Shown: positions 33,086 through 43,378 of the stretch, one piece after another
Numbering within the stretch: the first letter of the stretch is position 1
Layout of the letters: each line of letters begins with the position of its first letter
DNA from: Porphyra umbilicalis
Taxonomy: Eukaryota > Rhodophyta > Bangiophyceae > Bangiales > Bangiaceae
Length of the DNA: 64,000 nt
Direction: 5' to 3'
NCBI GenBank assembly: GCA_002049455.2
Contig: KV919082.1
Location: forward strand, 1-64,000
Notes under the pieces: generated by a model
The model's input: only the letters and a program-made list of their open reading frames with translations
Databases searched by the model: none
What the model was told of the DNA's origin: nothing
Position numbers and translations under genes: made by a program

Positions 33086-34240
33086 ATGGCGGATTCGGCC
33101 GCGATGGCGGTGGACGTCGGCGTTGCCGATGGCGGGGTGGTCATCGACGGGGCGCATGCCGCCGCGGGGGGCCATTCGGAAGTGGATTGCTCCACGGACC
33201 CGGAGGTCTTGCGGCAGTTTCGGCCTCGCGGCTCGTACTACGTACACGCGGAACCTGTGGAGGTGGTTGATGGGGTCCCGCGGGTCACCGACAACCGTCT
33301 GTACGAGATGTGCGTGCGCAACCGCGCTCGTACGCACACGCGTCGTGTCTACGCGCATTACGAGGCGTTGCCCGACTTCATTGACGTGATGGCGCAAGCC
33401 GGGTTGCCGGACCACGCGGGCGACCGCGTGGCCGAGGTCCATGGGGACCCGTACTTTGGGAACCAGGGCCCTCAGCGTTGTGTGTACGAGGTGATGTCGT
33501 TTTGCAACGAGGTCGTGCGCTACCAAGTGCCCTTGCACCCGTTCCACCGCTTGGTGTACGCCAATGCGCTTCTGTTCCCTGTGAAGGGTACAGAGACGAT
33601 CGAGGCGGCGGCCAACTCGTTTTTCCGCTTGTTGCGCAACTGGCCGAAGGCCGTCTTCCTCAAGCGGGCTCTCGCCGAGGACCTTTCGGTCCCGTTTGGG
33701 CACGACTCCAGTCTGGAGCCGTACCTCAAGCAGCTCGCACTGGTGAAGCACGAGGAGAACGACAACGTCGAGGACGATCGCAGTCGGCGGGTCACCGGGT
33801 TGCCGAACCTCTTTCGGCTGCCGATGTTCCCATCCGACCACCTTCGGGCCGCCGACACGCGCTTCTTTCGCGGTCGCGAGTTGAAGCCCACCGCGTGGGC
33901 GGCTGGATTTCTCCGTGCGACACGGGCGCTCGACTTGTCCCGTTGGTTTCCGCCTATCCCGGCGTGGGAGCCCCACACGGGGTTGTGGGTGGCGACCCCC
34001 GTAGTGGTGTCGTACCTGGCGGATGCGTTCCGTAACGCCTACAGCTCAGTCTGGCAGGAGGTGTACTCCGAGTACTACTGCAACTTAGTTGCTGCGTGGG
34101 TTCACACCCTGCAGGAGGACAAGCTCCTCGTCCACTCGGACGCTAAGACGCTTCGTCATTTCGACGCGTTGGATACGTCCAAGTTGAAGGACGCGCCCGA
34201 CGGCGAAGCCAAGTACGTCTTATACGGAAAGATGCGTTAA
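33086..34240 (+). CDS. Accessory protein 1 on the antisense strand of element 2
   Basis: A 384-residue frame if the ATG at 33086 (MADSAAMAVDVG) is used; the same frame is open back to 32576 through a Gly/Lys-rich repeat. The composition is that of a real globular protein, with many Trp, Tyr, Phe and His residues (for example SYYVHAEPVEVVDG, YGNQGPQ-like FGNQGPQRCVYEVMSF and WQEVYSEYYCNLVAAW). I recognise no family. It lies between the pol end and the distal end of element 2 but on the opposite strand, the same place and strand relation as the antisense frame of element 1. There is no signal peptide or clear membrane segment. As part of a fossil element its present activity is unknown. Confidence 0.6.
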   Translation: MADSAAMAVDVGVADGGVVIDGAHAAAGGHSEVDCSTDPEVLRQFRPRGSYYVHAEPVEVVDGVPRVTDNRLYEMCVRNRARTHTRRVYAHYEALPDFIDVMAQAGLPDHAGDRVAEVHGDPYFGNQGPQRCVYEVMSFCNEVVRYQVPLHPFHRLVYANALLFPVKGTETIEAAANSFFRLLRNWPKAVFLKRALAEDLSVPFGHDSSLEPYLKQLALVKHEENDNVEDDRSRRVTGLPNLFRLPMFPSDHLRAADTRFFRGRELKPTAWAAGFLRATRALDLSRWFPPIPAWEPHTGLWVATPVVVSYLADAFRNAYSSVWQEVYSEYYCNLVAAWVHTLQEDKLLVHSDAKTLRHFDALDTSKLKDAPDGEAKYVLYGKMR

Positions 34241-34243
34241 GCC

Positions 34244-35044
34244 GTGACGGCGTTTCCCTGGCGGGAGGTCCTTAAGGACGTTGTCTGGCACGACCGCGAC
34301 TCCGGGGAAGCCCGTAAGGTGCGGGTCACGGTCGACCCGACCAAGGAGTGCGGCTTTTGCCTTCGCCACCCTTGTGTCGATTTGGACTGGGCGTTGGACC
34401 CGAACGCGCCACTCCCGATGGCTCGAATCACTTCGAACCATCCCGGGGTGTGGCGTCGTGGTCGTCGGAGCTGGGCTCACGCCGTTAGCGACGCCCGAGA
34501 GGGCCGCTACCGCCCGCGTTCGCCGCGGCGCGATCGCTCGCCATCTCCGCCCCGGGCGGTGGATGCCACTTGGCCGACCCGCGCGTCTTCCACCGCGGCA
34601 GTTGCCTTGTTTGGGTCGGCGCGCGCGCGCGATGTACGCGCTCGCGCGCCCCGTGGGGCAGCCTTGTCGGCGGTGGCTAACGCCTGGGTCGAGCAGATCG
34701 CGGGCCTGCGGACCACTGTGGAGCGCGCCGACGGACGGGGTGTCGAGTCGGCTTTGTCCATCATTGGACAGGCCGTGGCTCGCGCCGTTGACGGCGATGC
34801 CAACTACGGGCGATTCGCTCAGCACCTCGAGGCTATCCAGCCAGAGGAGGAGGCTACGCCGGCGCGCTTCAACGCGCAGAGCATCCTTGGTCGTCGGACC
34901 CATGAGGGCGGGGGCCCGTCGACGGGGACCCCGCACTCGGCGCGCAACACGCGTGCGCGTAGTGTCTCGCAGGAGTCGGCGGCCAGTGTTGGCGCGAGCC
35001 GCGAATCCCGCCGGGACTCGCGTCGTCGTGACGACGAGGAGTAG
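34244..35044 (+). CDS. Accessory frame 2 on the antisense strand of element 2, Arg/Ser-rich
   Basis: A 266-residue frame directly after accessory protein 1. It begins with a short aromatic/acidic segment and a small Cys/His cluster (CGFCLRHPCVD). It then becomes Arg/Ser/Pro-rich (RSPRRDRSPSPPR) with a helical stretch (about 140-200) and a Ser/Arg-rich end. The order 'globular part, then Arg/Ser-rich tail' resembles the single 694-residue antisense frame of element 1. No ATG is visible at its start. The function is not recognised. Confidence 0.5.
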   Translation: MTAFPWREVLKDVVWHDRDSGEARKVRVTVDPTKECGFCLRHPCVDLDWALDPNAPLPMARITSNHPGVWRRGRRSWAHAVSDAREGRYRPRSPRRDRSPSPPRAVDATWPTRASSTAAVALFGSARARDVRARAPRGAALSAVANAWVEQIAGLRTTVERADGRGVESALSIIGQAVARAVDGDANYGRFAQHLEAIQPEEEATPARFNAQSILGRRTHEGGGPSTGTPHSARNTRARSVSQESAASVGASRESRRDSRRRDDEE

Positions 35045-35186
35045 CGAGGTTCACTGTTCAGTGACTTGCTCAGTTGACCCCGGCTGGGGGGTGGGGTTGC
35101 CAATGTCGAGGTCTTACGCCTTTTTAGTGTGTTGATGTTTCTTCGTCTTGTTGTTGTTTGTCGTTTGACATGTTTGTATCCACTTC

Positions 35187-36073
35187 TCAGTTTTTCTGTT
35201 TATCGTCATAGCGATGAAGGAAGTGGCAGGCCATCATGGCCCATGTTGTGGGATTCGTATCCCTTGCGTCTGCTGATAAAAGCACTTCGTACTCGAAACA
35301 TGCACGTATGGCAGTAGCGTACCAACTGGTGTTGGTCCATTGTGGTATTACCACGGTTGCCTCCTCTGTGGTTGTTACCAAGCGTCGAAGGACTGAGTCC
35401 AAGTGTTGTACCGGAGGTACCAGAAACCCGTTGGGGAGCACTGGTACAGGGGGATCGCTCTCGATCAGTGTCGCCTGTGCGGATTTCGGCCACACATATG
35501 TGTACGGGCCGTAAACTCGGTTCAGCCGAGGGAAATGCCGCAAGGCAAGTTGGGGATCATACGCAAAATTGCGCGTCATGGATGGCAGAGTGGACTTGAG
35601 CCACGCGACAGGAATGACTTCCTTAATTGCGACGGTTGTACTTGACTCTGTCCACGAGACGTCGGCATGGATAACTCCGTCACCGGTACCATGGACATGT
35701 TGGATAGTGGGTATCCACGTGGAGTCCATGACGATGTTGGCCACGGTTGGGAGCCCGGCCTGTCGGCGACTTCGTCGTGTTGGCGTTTGCCACTCGTACC
35801 CCGGTACATGCTTCTTCTTCTGTCGAAGGAAACGCACCACCAGGTTGCGGGGAAGGTTCTCCAAGGGTTCCCAGGTGTCGTCCTTCGACCCGTAGTCGAA
35901 CCAGCGCACCTTAGCGCTATAGATGTCACCCGTCTGGCGTAAGCCTAGGAGTTTGTCGATCACATACTCATCGGCAGTTGCCGGGGGTGACTTGCGTTGG
36001 TCTAGACCATCTAGCAGGGGGTGTGGAACCGTGTCCGTCGTCGTTGGACGAGGAGCTGGGGTGACATGGTCAC
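35187..36073 (-). pseudogene. Element 2 pol, distal piece: chromodomain and C-terminal domain
   Basis: Fossil. It encodes a chromodomain (KVRWFDYGSKDDTWEPLENL) followed by about 200 residues that correspond to the post-chromodomain region of element 1 (shared patterns VYGPYT, a VPP motif and a VVIPQW block). It is the continuation of the integrase found right of element 1. The 5-bp GTCAC duplication ends at 36073. Confidence 0.75.
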
Positions 36074-36440
36074 TGTTGCATTCGGCAGGGGCTAAGTCCA
36101 GTACTTATGCCCCTGCCGGGACTTGCGCCCGTCTCTCCGTACTTCGGAATGCGGCCTGTGGGACGGCTGTCCCTCCCTAAGTAGCCCCCCCTATTCGGGC
36201 CAGGGGCTACTCTTACGTCTCTCTTTTTCGTCTGTTTTCGTCTTCTTATGACGGCGCCGGCCTTGCCCCGCGCCGCCCCGTCTTGCTCGCCATCTAAATC
36301 TTGGCGTCCCTCTCGAGTCCTAGCCTTTGAGCGCCTTTGCGCCGTCTAGGTCCTCTCGGTAGGTTGACCCTTTAGGTCCTTCTCTTTTGTACTGTCAGTG
36401 TGGTTCTAGGGTATTTGTTCGCGCCTTCTTTGTTGCCACA
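36074..36440 (+). repeat. 5' LTR of element 1
   Basis: A 367-bp LTR from TGTTGCATTCGG to TTTGTTGCCACA. The sequence has pyrimidine-rich blocks near its middle and end. It is preceded by GTCAC (36069-36073), which recurs after the 3' LTR. Confidence 0.93.
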
Positions 36441-36681
36441 CTTGGTGGAGCAGCAGGGGAGAGGGCGTCGTCCCTTTCGAGGGACGCCTCTCCTCTCGCG
36501 AGCCCCGGCGACAACGGTGCGGACGCCCCTGACGGTTCACGTGACGTGACCACTTCGTGGTCCCGGTCACCCGGCGGCTGCTGTTGCAGGCCGGGGGAGT
36601 CGCTCGACGGTGCCCGACGGGCCGTGGTGCCGTCGTGTCCGGGTTTGTGCTATCTCGAGACAAGAAGCCAACCTATCTCCG

Positions 36682-38565
36682 ATGGCGAGCGGGGGTGCCG
36701 ATCCCCCGCGCTTTGCCCCCCCTCATGATACGGGCGCTGACGCTCGGCGTACGGCCGACGGGTCAGCCCCTGCGACTACGACTCCCCCTCTTCCCCACGA
36801 TGCCTCTGGTCTCCCCGATCCAACCGCAGCGGCTTCCGCTTCGGGCGGCTCGTGCGCTTCCCCCGGCGATACTAGTCGTCGCGCGGAGCAATCGGCGGTC
36901 GCCGAGTTAACGACGCTCGTGCGTACGTTGGCCGCGTCCGTCCGAGAGCTACGCGCCGACGTGACAACGTTGCGCGACCCAACTGGGACGTTGCCGATGT
37001 CGACCGCCAGTGGACCCCGGCCCACTGACCCAACACCGGCAAACACCCCGGCCCCGCGCGACCGGCCCCGGTCGCGCAGGTCCGCTGCCTCAACGTCGCC
37101 GTTGGCCTCGCGGAGCGCGGGCGTACGATCGGATCCCGACGCCCGCTCTTCGCGGTCTGCCGATGACGACAAGCCGCCCCGAGACCCCAGCAGCAGCAGC
37201 AGCAGTGACAGCACCGGCCCCGCGCGCCACCGCGTTCGCTCGCGGCGCCGCACCCGCACGCGGGTCACCGGTCGGACAGCTTCGACGCCAATGGCGGTCA
37301 TCCCCTGGCCGCTCCCCTTGACGTCCAAGCATGGCCCGTTCTCGTCGCTGCTCGACTTCCGCCGCTACCTCGTCCGCAATGCGGATCCGACGTATGGCCG
37401 GTCGCAAGCAAGCCAACTCCGCAGGCGCCATCGCCTGCTGGACGGTCCGTTCCACGGCGTCACGCTCTTCGATGGCTCGGATCCGCTGGCCGTCCTGGCG
37501 CTCCTCACTCGCTTCCGCACAGCCGCGGACGAAATGGATGTCACTCTGGGCGAGGCCCCGTACCTCCTCGCCTACCGCATTGGCGGTGAGGCCAAGGACG
37601 ACTTCGTCCAGGAAACAAATGGCCCACACGGCAGCGCCGTCGGTACCAGTTTCCCGCACACGATCAACTATCTGTTGACCCGCTATGCACCCGAGGACGC
37701 CCTGCACACCGCCGAAATGGCCCTCCGCACCGCGGAGCAGCGCCAAGACGAAGGCGAACGCGCTTTCTATCAGCGGTTGATGAGGCTCGGCCGACAGCTC
37801 ATGGGTATGTACGACCCGGGGCAGCTACGGTACCTGTTCCTGAAAGGGCTCCACCCCTCGGTACGTGCCCAAGCCGAGCTGGCCGACCGCACATGCGCCA
37901 CCTTCGACGAACTCGTGGCGCTTTCGCAGAAGATCGGCGATGGGCTCCGCTCGGTCAAGGTCACCACCGGCAAAGCCGACCGGTACGCCAAGTCCAAGAG
38001 CGTCCTGCAGCTGGGCGCCGGGAGCGGAGCAAAAGCCGAACCGGTCCTCTGGGCGGCGCCACCAGCGACGACGTCGAAGGCCACGCCGCCACAGAGCCGG
38101 AACCCCATGGGTCGGCCTCTACCGCAGCAGCCGTTCCAGGCATTCAACCCTACGCCACCGGCGGCCCGGACGCCGTCGGCCAGAACGGCAACCCAATGGT
38201 CTCCCCGACCGGGCGGCCCGGCGGGACGGCCGGCTCTGGTCCACCTGAGCCAGGTGCAGTGCCACCGCTGCCGCGGTTTCGGTCACTACGCCCGCGTATG
38301 TCCTTCGCTCGACCGGGCGATGGGGACAGGTGCGCCGCCTGCTGTCGCCCCGGGACCCCCTGGCGCGGCCCGTCCTGCCTTACGCCCGAGTCGTATGCAA
38401 TACGCGATGGCCGCCATCGCCGGGGACCCCTGGGGTGATCCGCTGGTGCCGGACGACACCGGCTCCCTCAGCGGAGACGAGACGGTCGGCGCCTCGCCCA
38501 GGGATCCGCAACCGGATCCGAGTCCAACGGTGGACCCACCTGCCCCTGCCGGGCCGGGAAACTAA
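36682..38565 (+). CDS. Element 1 gag (capsid/nucleocapsid)
   Basis: Part of a retroelement. The ATG at 36682 opens a 627-residue frame. The first ~200 residues are Pro/Ser/Arg-rich. The central region (about 215-440) is a helical capsid-type domain (for example EGERAFYQRLMRLGRQLM and LKGLHPSVRAQ). A CCHC zinc knuckle, CHRCRGFGHYARVC, follows near residue 535. The tail is Pro/Asp-rich. The frame is also open a little upstream (36610), but the 36682 ATG follows the leader and begins MASGGADPPRF. Confidence 0.85.
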   Translation: MASGGADPPRFAPPHDTGADARRTADGSAPATTTPPLPHDASGLPDPTAAASASGGSCASPGDTSRRAEQSAVAELTTLVRTLAASVRELRADVTTLRDPTGTLPMSTASGPRPTDPTPANTPAPRDRPRSRRSAASTSPLASRSAGVRSDPDARSSRSADDDKPPRDPSSSSSSDSTGPARHRVRSRRRTRTRVTGRTASTPMAVIPWPLPLTSKHGPFSSLLDFRRYLVRNADPTYGRSQASQLRRRHRLLDGPFHGVTLFDGSDPLAVLALLTRFRTAADEMDVTLGEAPYLLAYRIGGEAKDDFVQETNGPHGSAVGTSFPHTINYLLTRYAPEDALHTAEMALRTAEQRQDEGERAFYQRLMRLGRQLMGMYDPGQLRYLFLKGLHPSVRAQAELADRTCATFDELVALSQKIGDGLRSVKVTTGKADRYAKSKSVLQLGAGSGAKAEPVLWAAPPATTSKATPPQSRNPMGRPLPQQPFQAFNPTPPAARTPSARTATQWSPRPGGPAGRPALVHLSQVQCHRCRGFGHYARVCPSLDRAMGTGAPPAVAPGPPGAARPALRPSRMQYAMAAIAGDPWGDPLVPDDTGSLSGDETVGASPRDPQPDPSPTVDPPAPAGPGN

Positions 38566-38573
38566 CACGGGGC

Positions 38574-41500
38574 GTGCCGCTAGCGGCTCGGCCGCCCCGT
38601 GGCGCCCCCAGCCCGCAGGGTCCGAAGATACGGATACACCGTGTCTTGGCTCCGGTATACCGGCAGTATACCATCCCCGCGGCCCTCGGCTTTGACGAGG
38701 CTCGCATGCGGCTGATGACACCGACCCTGGATACAGGCGCCGGGCCCTCGATCATTCGGGTGGACGCCCTGCCCAAGGGTTGGGAGCGGCGGTTGCATCG
38801 ACGCCCTCATTTGTCCCACATTGTGGACGCAAATAAAAACCCTATCTCCGCCCGAGGCATGATCACCCTACGCCTGCGCTCCGGTGGCTTCGCCACGGAC
38901 GTCGACTTTGTCGTCGTCCCGCGCCTCGCCGTCCCTGTGCTGCTCGGCACCAGTTTCATCAACCGCCACGTCGAGGCGCTCTACCCACGCCGTCAACGCG
39001 TCAGATGGTCCACCGATGCTTCGGTGCCCATCTTATCGTGCACGGCACGCGGCAAGAAAGAACGCCGCCGATCCCCGAAGGATGCGACGGTGCGCCTCGC
39101 GCAACGACGGGTGCTGCCCCCGCAAACCCGGACGGCCCTGCTGGTCACCGCCGACCTCGCTGGTCAGGTCCTAGTCGCGCCGTACAACCGCCTTCACAAG
39201 CATCACCGCTGTCAAACGGCGCGTGGGTTGGCCGTCGTTGTCCCGGGGCAACGCTTCAGCGTTGAAGTCGCTAACCTCAGCGACAAACCGGTCTGCCTCC
39301 GCAAGGGAACTATCCTCGCTACCGTTAGCCCGGTCGACGATGTCGACTGCCTGCTCGTCACTGACGACGCGGCATCGCCCACCGCGACCGCAGAAGCGGT
39401 GCTAGACCAAGTCGATCTCTCTGGCGTACCCGACCGGCTACTCCCGGATGTCCAGGCACTCATCCGCCGCCATGCGTATATGCTGGACGGGACGCTCGGC
39501 TCCATCGACGCCACCGTCCAACGCGTGGAGGTCCAACCCGGGACGAAGCTGATACGGCAGCAACCGTACCGCGCGGGTCACCATGCCCGTGACATGATCC
39601 GTGACGAGGTCAATCGGATGCTGGAAGCCAAGGTCGTCCGACCAAGTACCAGTGAATGGGCCAGCCCTGTCGTTGTCGTCCCCAAGAAAGACGGGTCGCC
39701 ACGCTCTTGCGTCGACTACCGTCGTCTCAATGCGGTGACCAAGAAGGACTCCTATCCCATCCCGCGGATGGAGGATTGCATCGACTCGCTGGGAGACGCC
39801 CGCGTCTTCTCAACGCTCGACTGCAATGCCGGGTATTGGCAGATACCCATGGCCCTGGACGACATCGACAAGACCGCTTTCACCTGCCACATGGGCACGT
39901 ACGAGTACCTGAAGATGGCCTTCGGCCTCACCAACGCTCCTGCGACCTTCCAACGTGCCCTCGACATCATCCTGTCCGGGATGACCTGGCAAATGTGCCT
40001 TGTCTACCTCGACGATGTCATCGTCTTCTCCGACACCCCGGAGAACCACGTGAAAGCGCTCGACGAAGCCCTGACCCGCTTGGGTCGGGCCGGCGTCACG
40101 TTGAAAGCCAAGAAGTGCCAGTTCTTCTGGACGTCCGTCGAGTACCTCTGGCACATCATATCCCCTGGGGAGATGCGGGTGCACAACAAGAACCTGGAGG
40201 CGCTCGCGAAGGTAGGTCACCCGCGAACAAAGACGCAATTGCGTAGCTTCCTCGGCATGTGTAACGTGTACCGCCGCTTCGTCGCGAACTACGCACGGAT
40301 CGCAGCGCCCCTAAACCAGCTGACAACCAAGGCGTACGGCGACACGCTCCCGACGTTCACCGAGACACAAGCCGCAGCGTTCACGCGCCTACGCGACGCG
40401 CTGCTTCATCCGCCGGTCCTGGAGCTCCCCCGCCGCGGAGCGCCCTTCACCATTGACGTCGATGCGTGCGACACCCAATTGGGGTGCGCCCTGCTCCAAG
40501 AGCAGCAGGACGGCCAGCTCAAACCCGTGGGGTTCTACAGCCGCGCCCTGCAGCCCGAGCAACGCAACTATTCGGCCACCGAGAAGGAGTGCCTGGGCCT
40601 CGTCTGGGCCGTGCTCCACCTCCGACACTGTGTGGAGGGCTCGCGGTTCACGGTGCGTACCGACCACGAATGCCTCAGTTGGATCTACCGGCTGACTACG
40701 GCCACCGGTCGTCTGCTCCGTTGGCGCCTCCGCTTAGCGGAGTTCGACTTCGAGGTGAAGTACAAGAAGGGAGCGAACCACCACCTCCCCGATGCCCTGT
40801 CCCGCGTACCCACGACGGGTCTGGACAAGAAGGAGCTGGACGACGACATCCCATGCTTCCTTCTAGCTCAGGCCGCAAGGGGCACGGACGCCAACAACTT
40901 CTCCGGCGCCGTTACCGCCTCCCCCTATCACAGCGGAGGAGCTCCTTCGCGCACAAGGCGCGGACGGCCGATGCCAGCAGCTACGCGCCGTGATCGACTC
41001 GGGCAAGCCGACGCGGTTCGTCCTCGATGAGGAAGGCCACCTCGTGCGCCGTCAGCCAACGACGGACGTTATGCAAGTATACATCCCCGAGGCCCTACGC
41101 TCCCGCGTGATGGGCCTCGAGCACTACCCGACGACCAAAGGTCACCCTGGGGTGCAGCGGATGTACGCCGCCATGAAGCGTTGCTTCTATTGGGAGTCGA
41201 TGATTGTCGACCTGTACGACTTCGTCCGGCAGTGCCCGCCGTGCGCGAAGAACCGGCTGCAGGAGCGACGACATACGTCCCCCATGACCCTGTTCCCGCC
41301 AAAGGAACCGTTGACCGAGGTTGGCATTGACATCCTCGGACCGCTGCTCAACACGGTTGACGGCAACCGGTATGTGTTCGTCATGTCCGACCGCTTCTCG
41401 AAGCTAACCCGTACGGTTGCGCTCCGACGTATCACCGCCGTCACGGTCGCGTCGGCGTTCCTGACCGCATGGGTCGCGGCCTATGGGCCCCCCGACTGCG

Positions 41501-43062
41501 TCCTATCGGACCAGGGTCGACAGATGGACAACGCGTTCTTCCGCGCCGTCATGAAGATGTTGGGCACGAGGTGCAAATACACGACGCCCTACCATCCGCA
41601 GACCAACGGTCAGGTGGAACGGTATAACCGTACGCTGCTGAACCAGATCCGGGCCTTCTGTGAGGAGCACCCTCGCCAGTGGGATCGCCTCCTCCCCGCC
41701 CTGAGCCTGGCGTACAACACCTGCCCGCATAGGGCCACCGGTATGGCGCCGTTCGACCTCCTGATCTCCCGCCGTATGCCCAACCTCACGGTTGAGGGCC
41801 TCGCTGGCTCGTCCCCGCTGGCATCCGCCGATGGCTCCCCGCTCATGGTGAAACGCGCCATCATCCAGGGCTTGAAAAAGCTAATCCCGACGGTGCGCGC
41901 TTCCCTTGACAAGTACCAAGCTCGCTATAAGCGAGACTGGGACAGCCGGGTACGGCCGAAGAACAAGGACCTGGTGGTCGGTGACTTCGTCTACCTCCGC
42001 TCCCACCGCGGGGGGCACAAGCTGCTGCCCAAGGCCCTTGGCCCGTTCGAGATTCTCGATACGGACGGCACCTACTTCGTAATCGACCAAGGCGATGGCG
42101 AAGGACGGGTCAACAGTAACGACGTCACACCGGCACCGCGCCCGGTGCCGGGACCGGATGCCCAGCCGCATCGGCTTACAAAGACCCCGCTCCCCGACGT
42201 GAATTCCTCCGATGAGGATCCGACCTGGGAAATCGACCGGCTGTTGGCTATTCGCCACGACACCGATAACGGCATCGTGGCGAAAGTTCGGTGGGCCACT
42301 TATGGCCGGGGCGATGATTCGTGGGAACCCATTTCGGGTTTACCGAAACATCTCGTCATCCGCTTAGCGAAGCAGAAGAAGTTTACGCTCCCCGACGACG
42401 CCTTCCCGACGACGCCGGTCGTCCTCGCCCCGCCCCCGCGGCAACCCCAGTGGGTCTGCGTCGCGGTCCAGCAGCACACCGACGAGACGGGTGCCATGCT
42501 CGTCGATGTGCGCTGGGCGTCCCCGGCGAAAAGCCACGAGGAGACCGTCCCTGCCCTTTGGGCATCCTCCCTCCTCGCGGCGTTTCCCGACAACCCGCCG
42601 GCTGCCCACTGGGCATTGGGCCGCCCCGCCTTCGAGAAACTCGACGCGGTCTGGGGCCCCCATACGGTCGACCTGTTTACCACCGCCGCGGCCACCCATC
42701 TACCCCGGTTCCTGCCCCTGTCCCCCGCGGACGCCGCGCGCGGCTGCGCCGCGGCGTTCTCGGTCGACTGGGCGGTCGAAAACGGGTGGGCCAACCCCCC
42801 CTTTTCTTTCCTACCGCAGGTCCTCGCCCGCATCACCTCCTATCCGTGTGACATCACCCTCGTCGCCCCGCGCTGGCAACACCAGGCCTGGTGGACGCTA
42901 GCGACGCGCTACTGCGCCGCTCGGGTGCAACTCAACCCCCCCTATCCTACGTTCACGGTGGCAGGCCGCACCGCCTCCTCCCCGCCGCCCGTGTGGCGCG
43001 TCGTGATCTTCCGCTTTGAGAAGGCCCACACCACACGGGTCAACGCGTGCGCCACCGCTTAG
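38574..43062 (+). CDS. Element 1 pol region (protease, RT, RNase H, integrase, chromodomain, C-terminal domain)
   Basis: Part of a retroelement. In order: retropepsin (LDTGAGPS), reverse transcriptase (YLDDVIVFS), RNase H (FTIDVDACDTQLGCALLQ), integrase HHCC finger (around HPGVQRMY...CPPCAKNR) and catalytic core (VGIDILGP, DQGRQMDN, NGQVERYNRTL), then a chromodomain (KVRWATYGRGDDSWEP). About 220 residues follow the chromodomain with VWGPHTVDLF, WANPPFSFLPQVLARI and ITLVAPRWQHQAWW. These patterns recall the Dam-like methylase segments of DIRS-type elements. The chromodomain places the element among the chromoviruses. Confidence 0.88.
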
Positions 43063-43378
43063 CGGTGCCGCTGCCGAGGACCCGTGGGACGCTCACCCCC
43101 CGACTCGTCGCTGTCGTCATAGACGAACCGCTCGTCAGCAGAGGCCACGCGGTCCGCCGCCCGCACTTCGTCCAGGATACGACCAATGTCGTCCTCCAGG
43201 TGCGACGCGCGGCGGAGTTCTTTGACGACCTTGACGACGCCGTCCATCGCCTCCCCCATCGTGCGATCGCTGGACGTCCGCAGGGACGCGTGCAGCCGGT
43301 CCACGCCACTACGCAGCACCCGGCTGATCGCCAGCCCCACGGCGCCAGCCGGCGCGCCGCCCGCCGCGGCCAAGCGCT

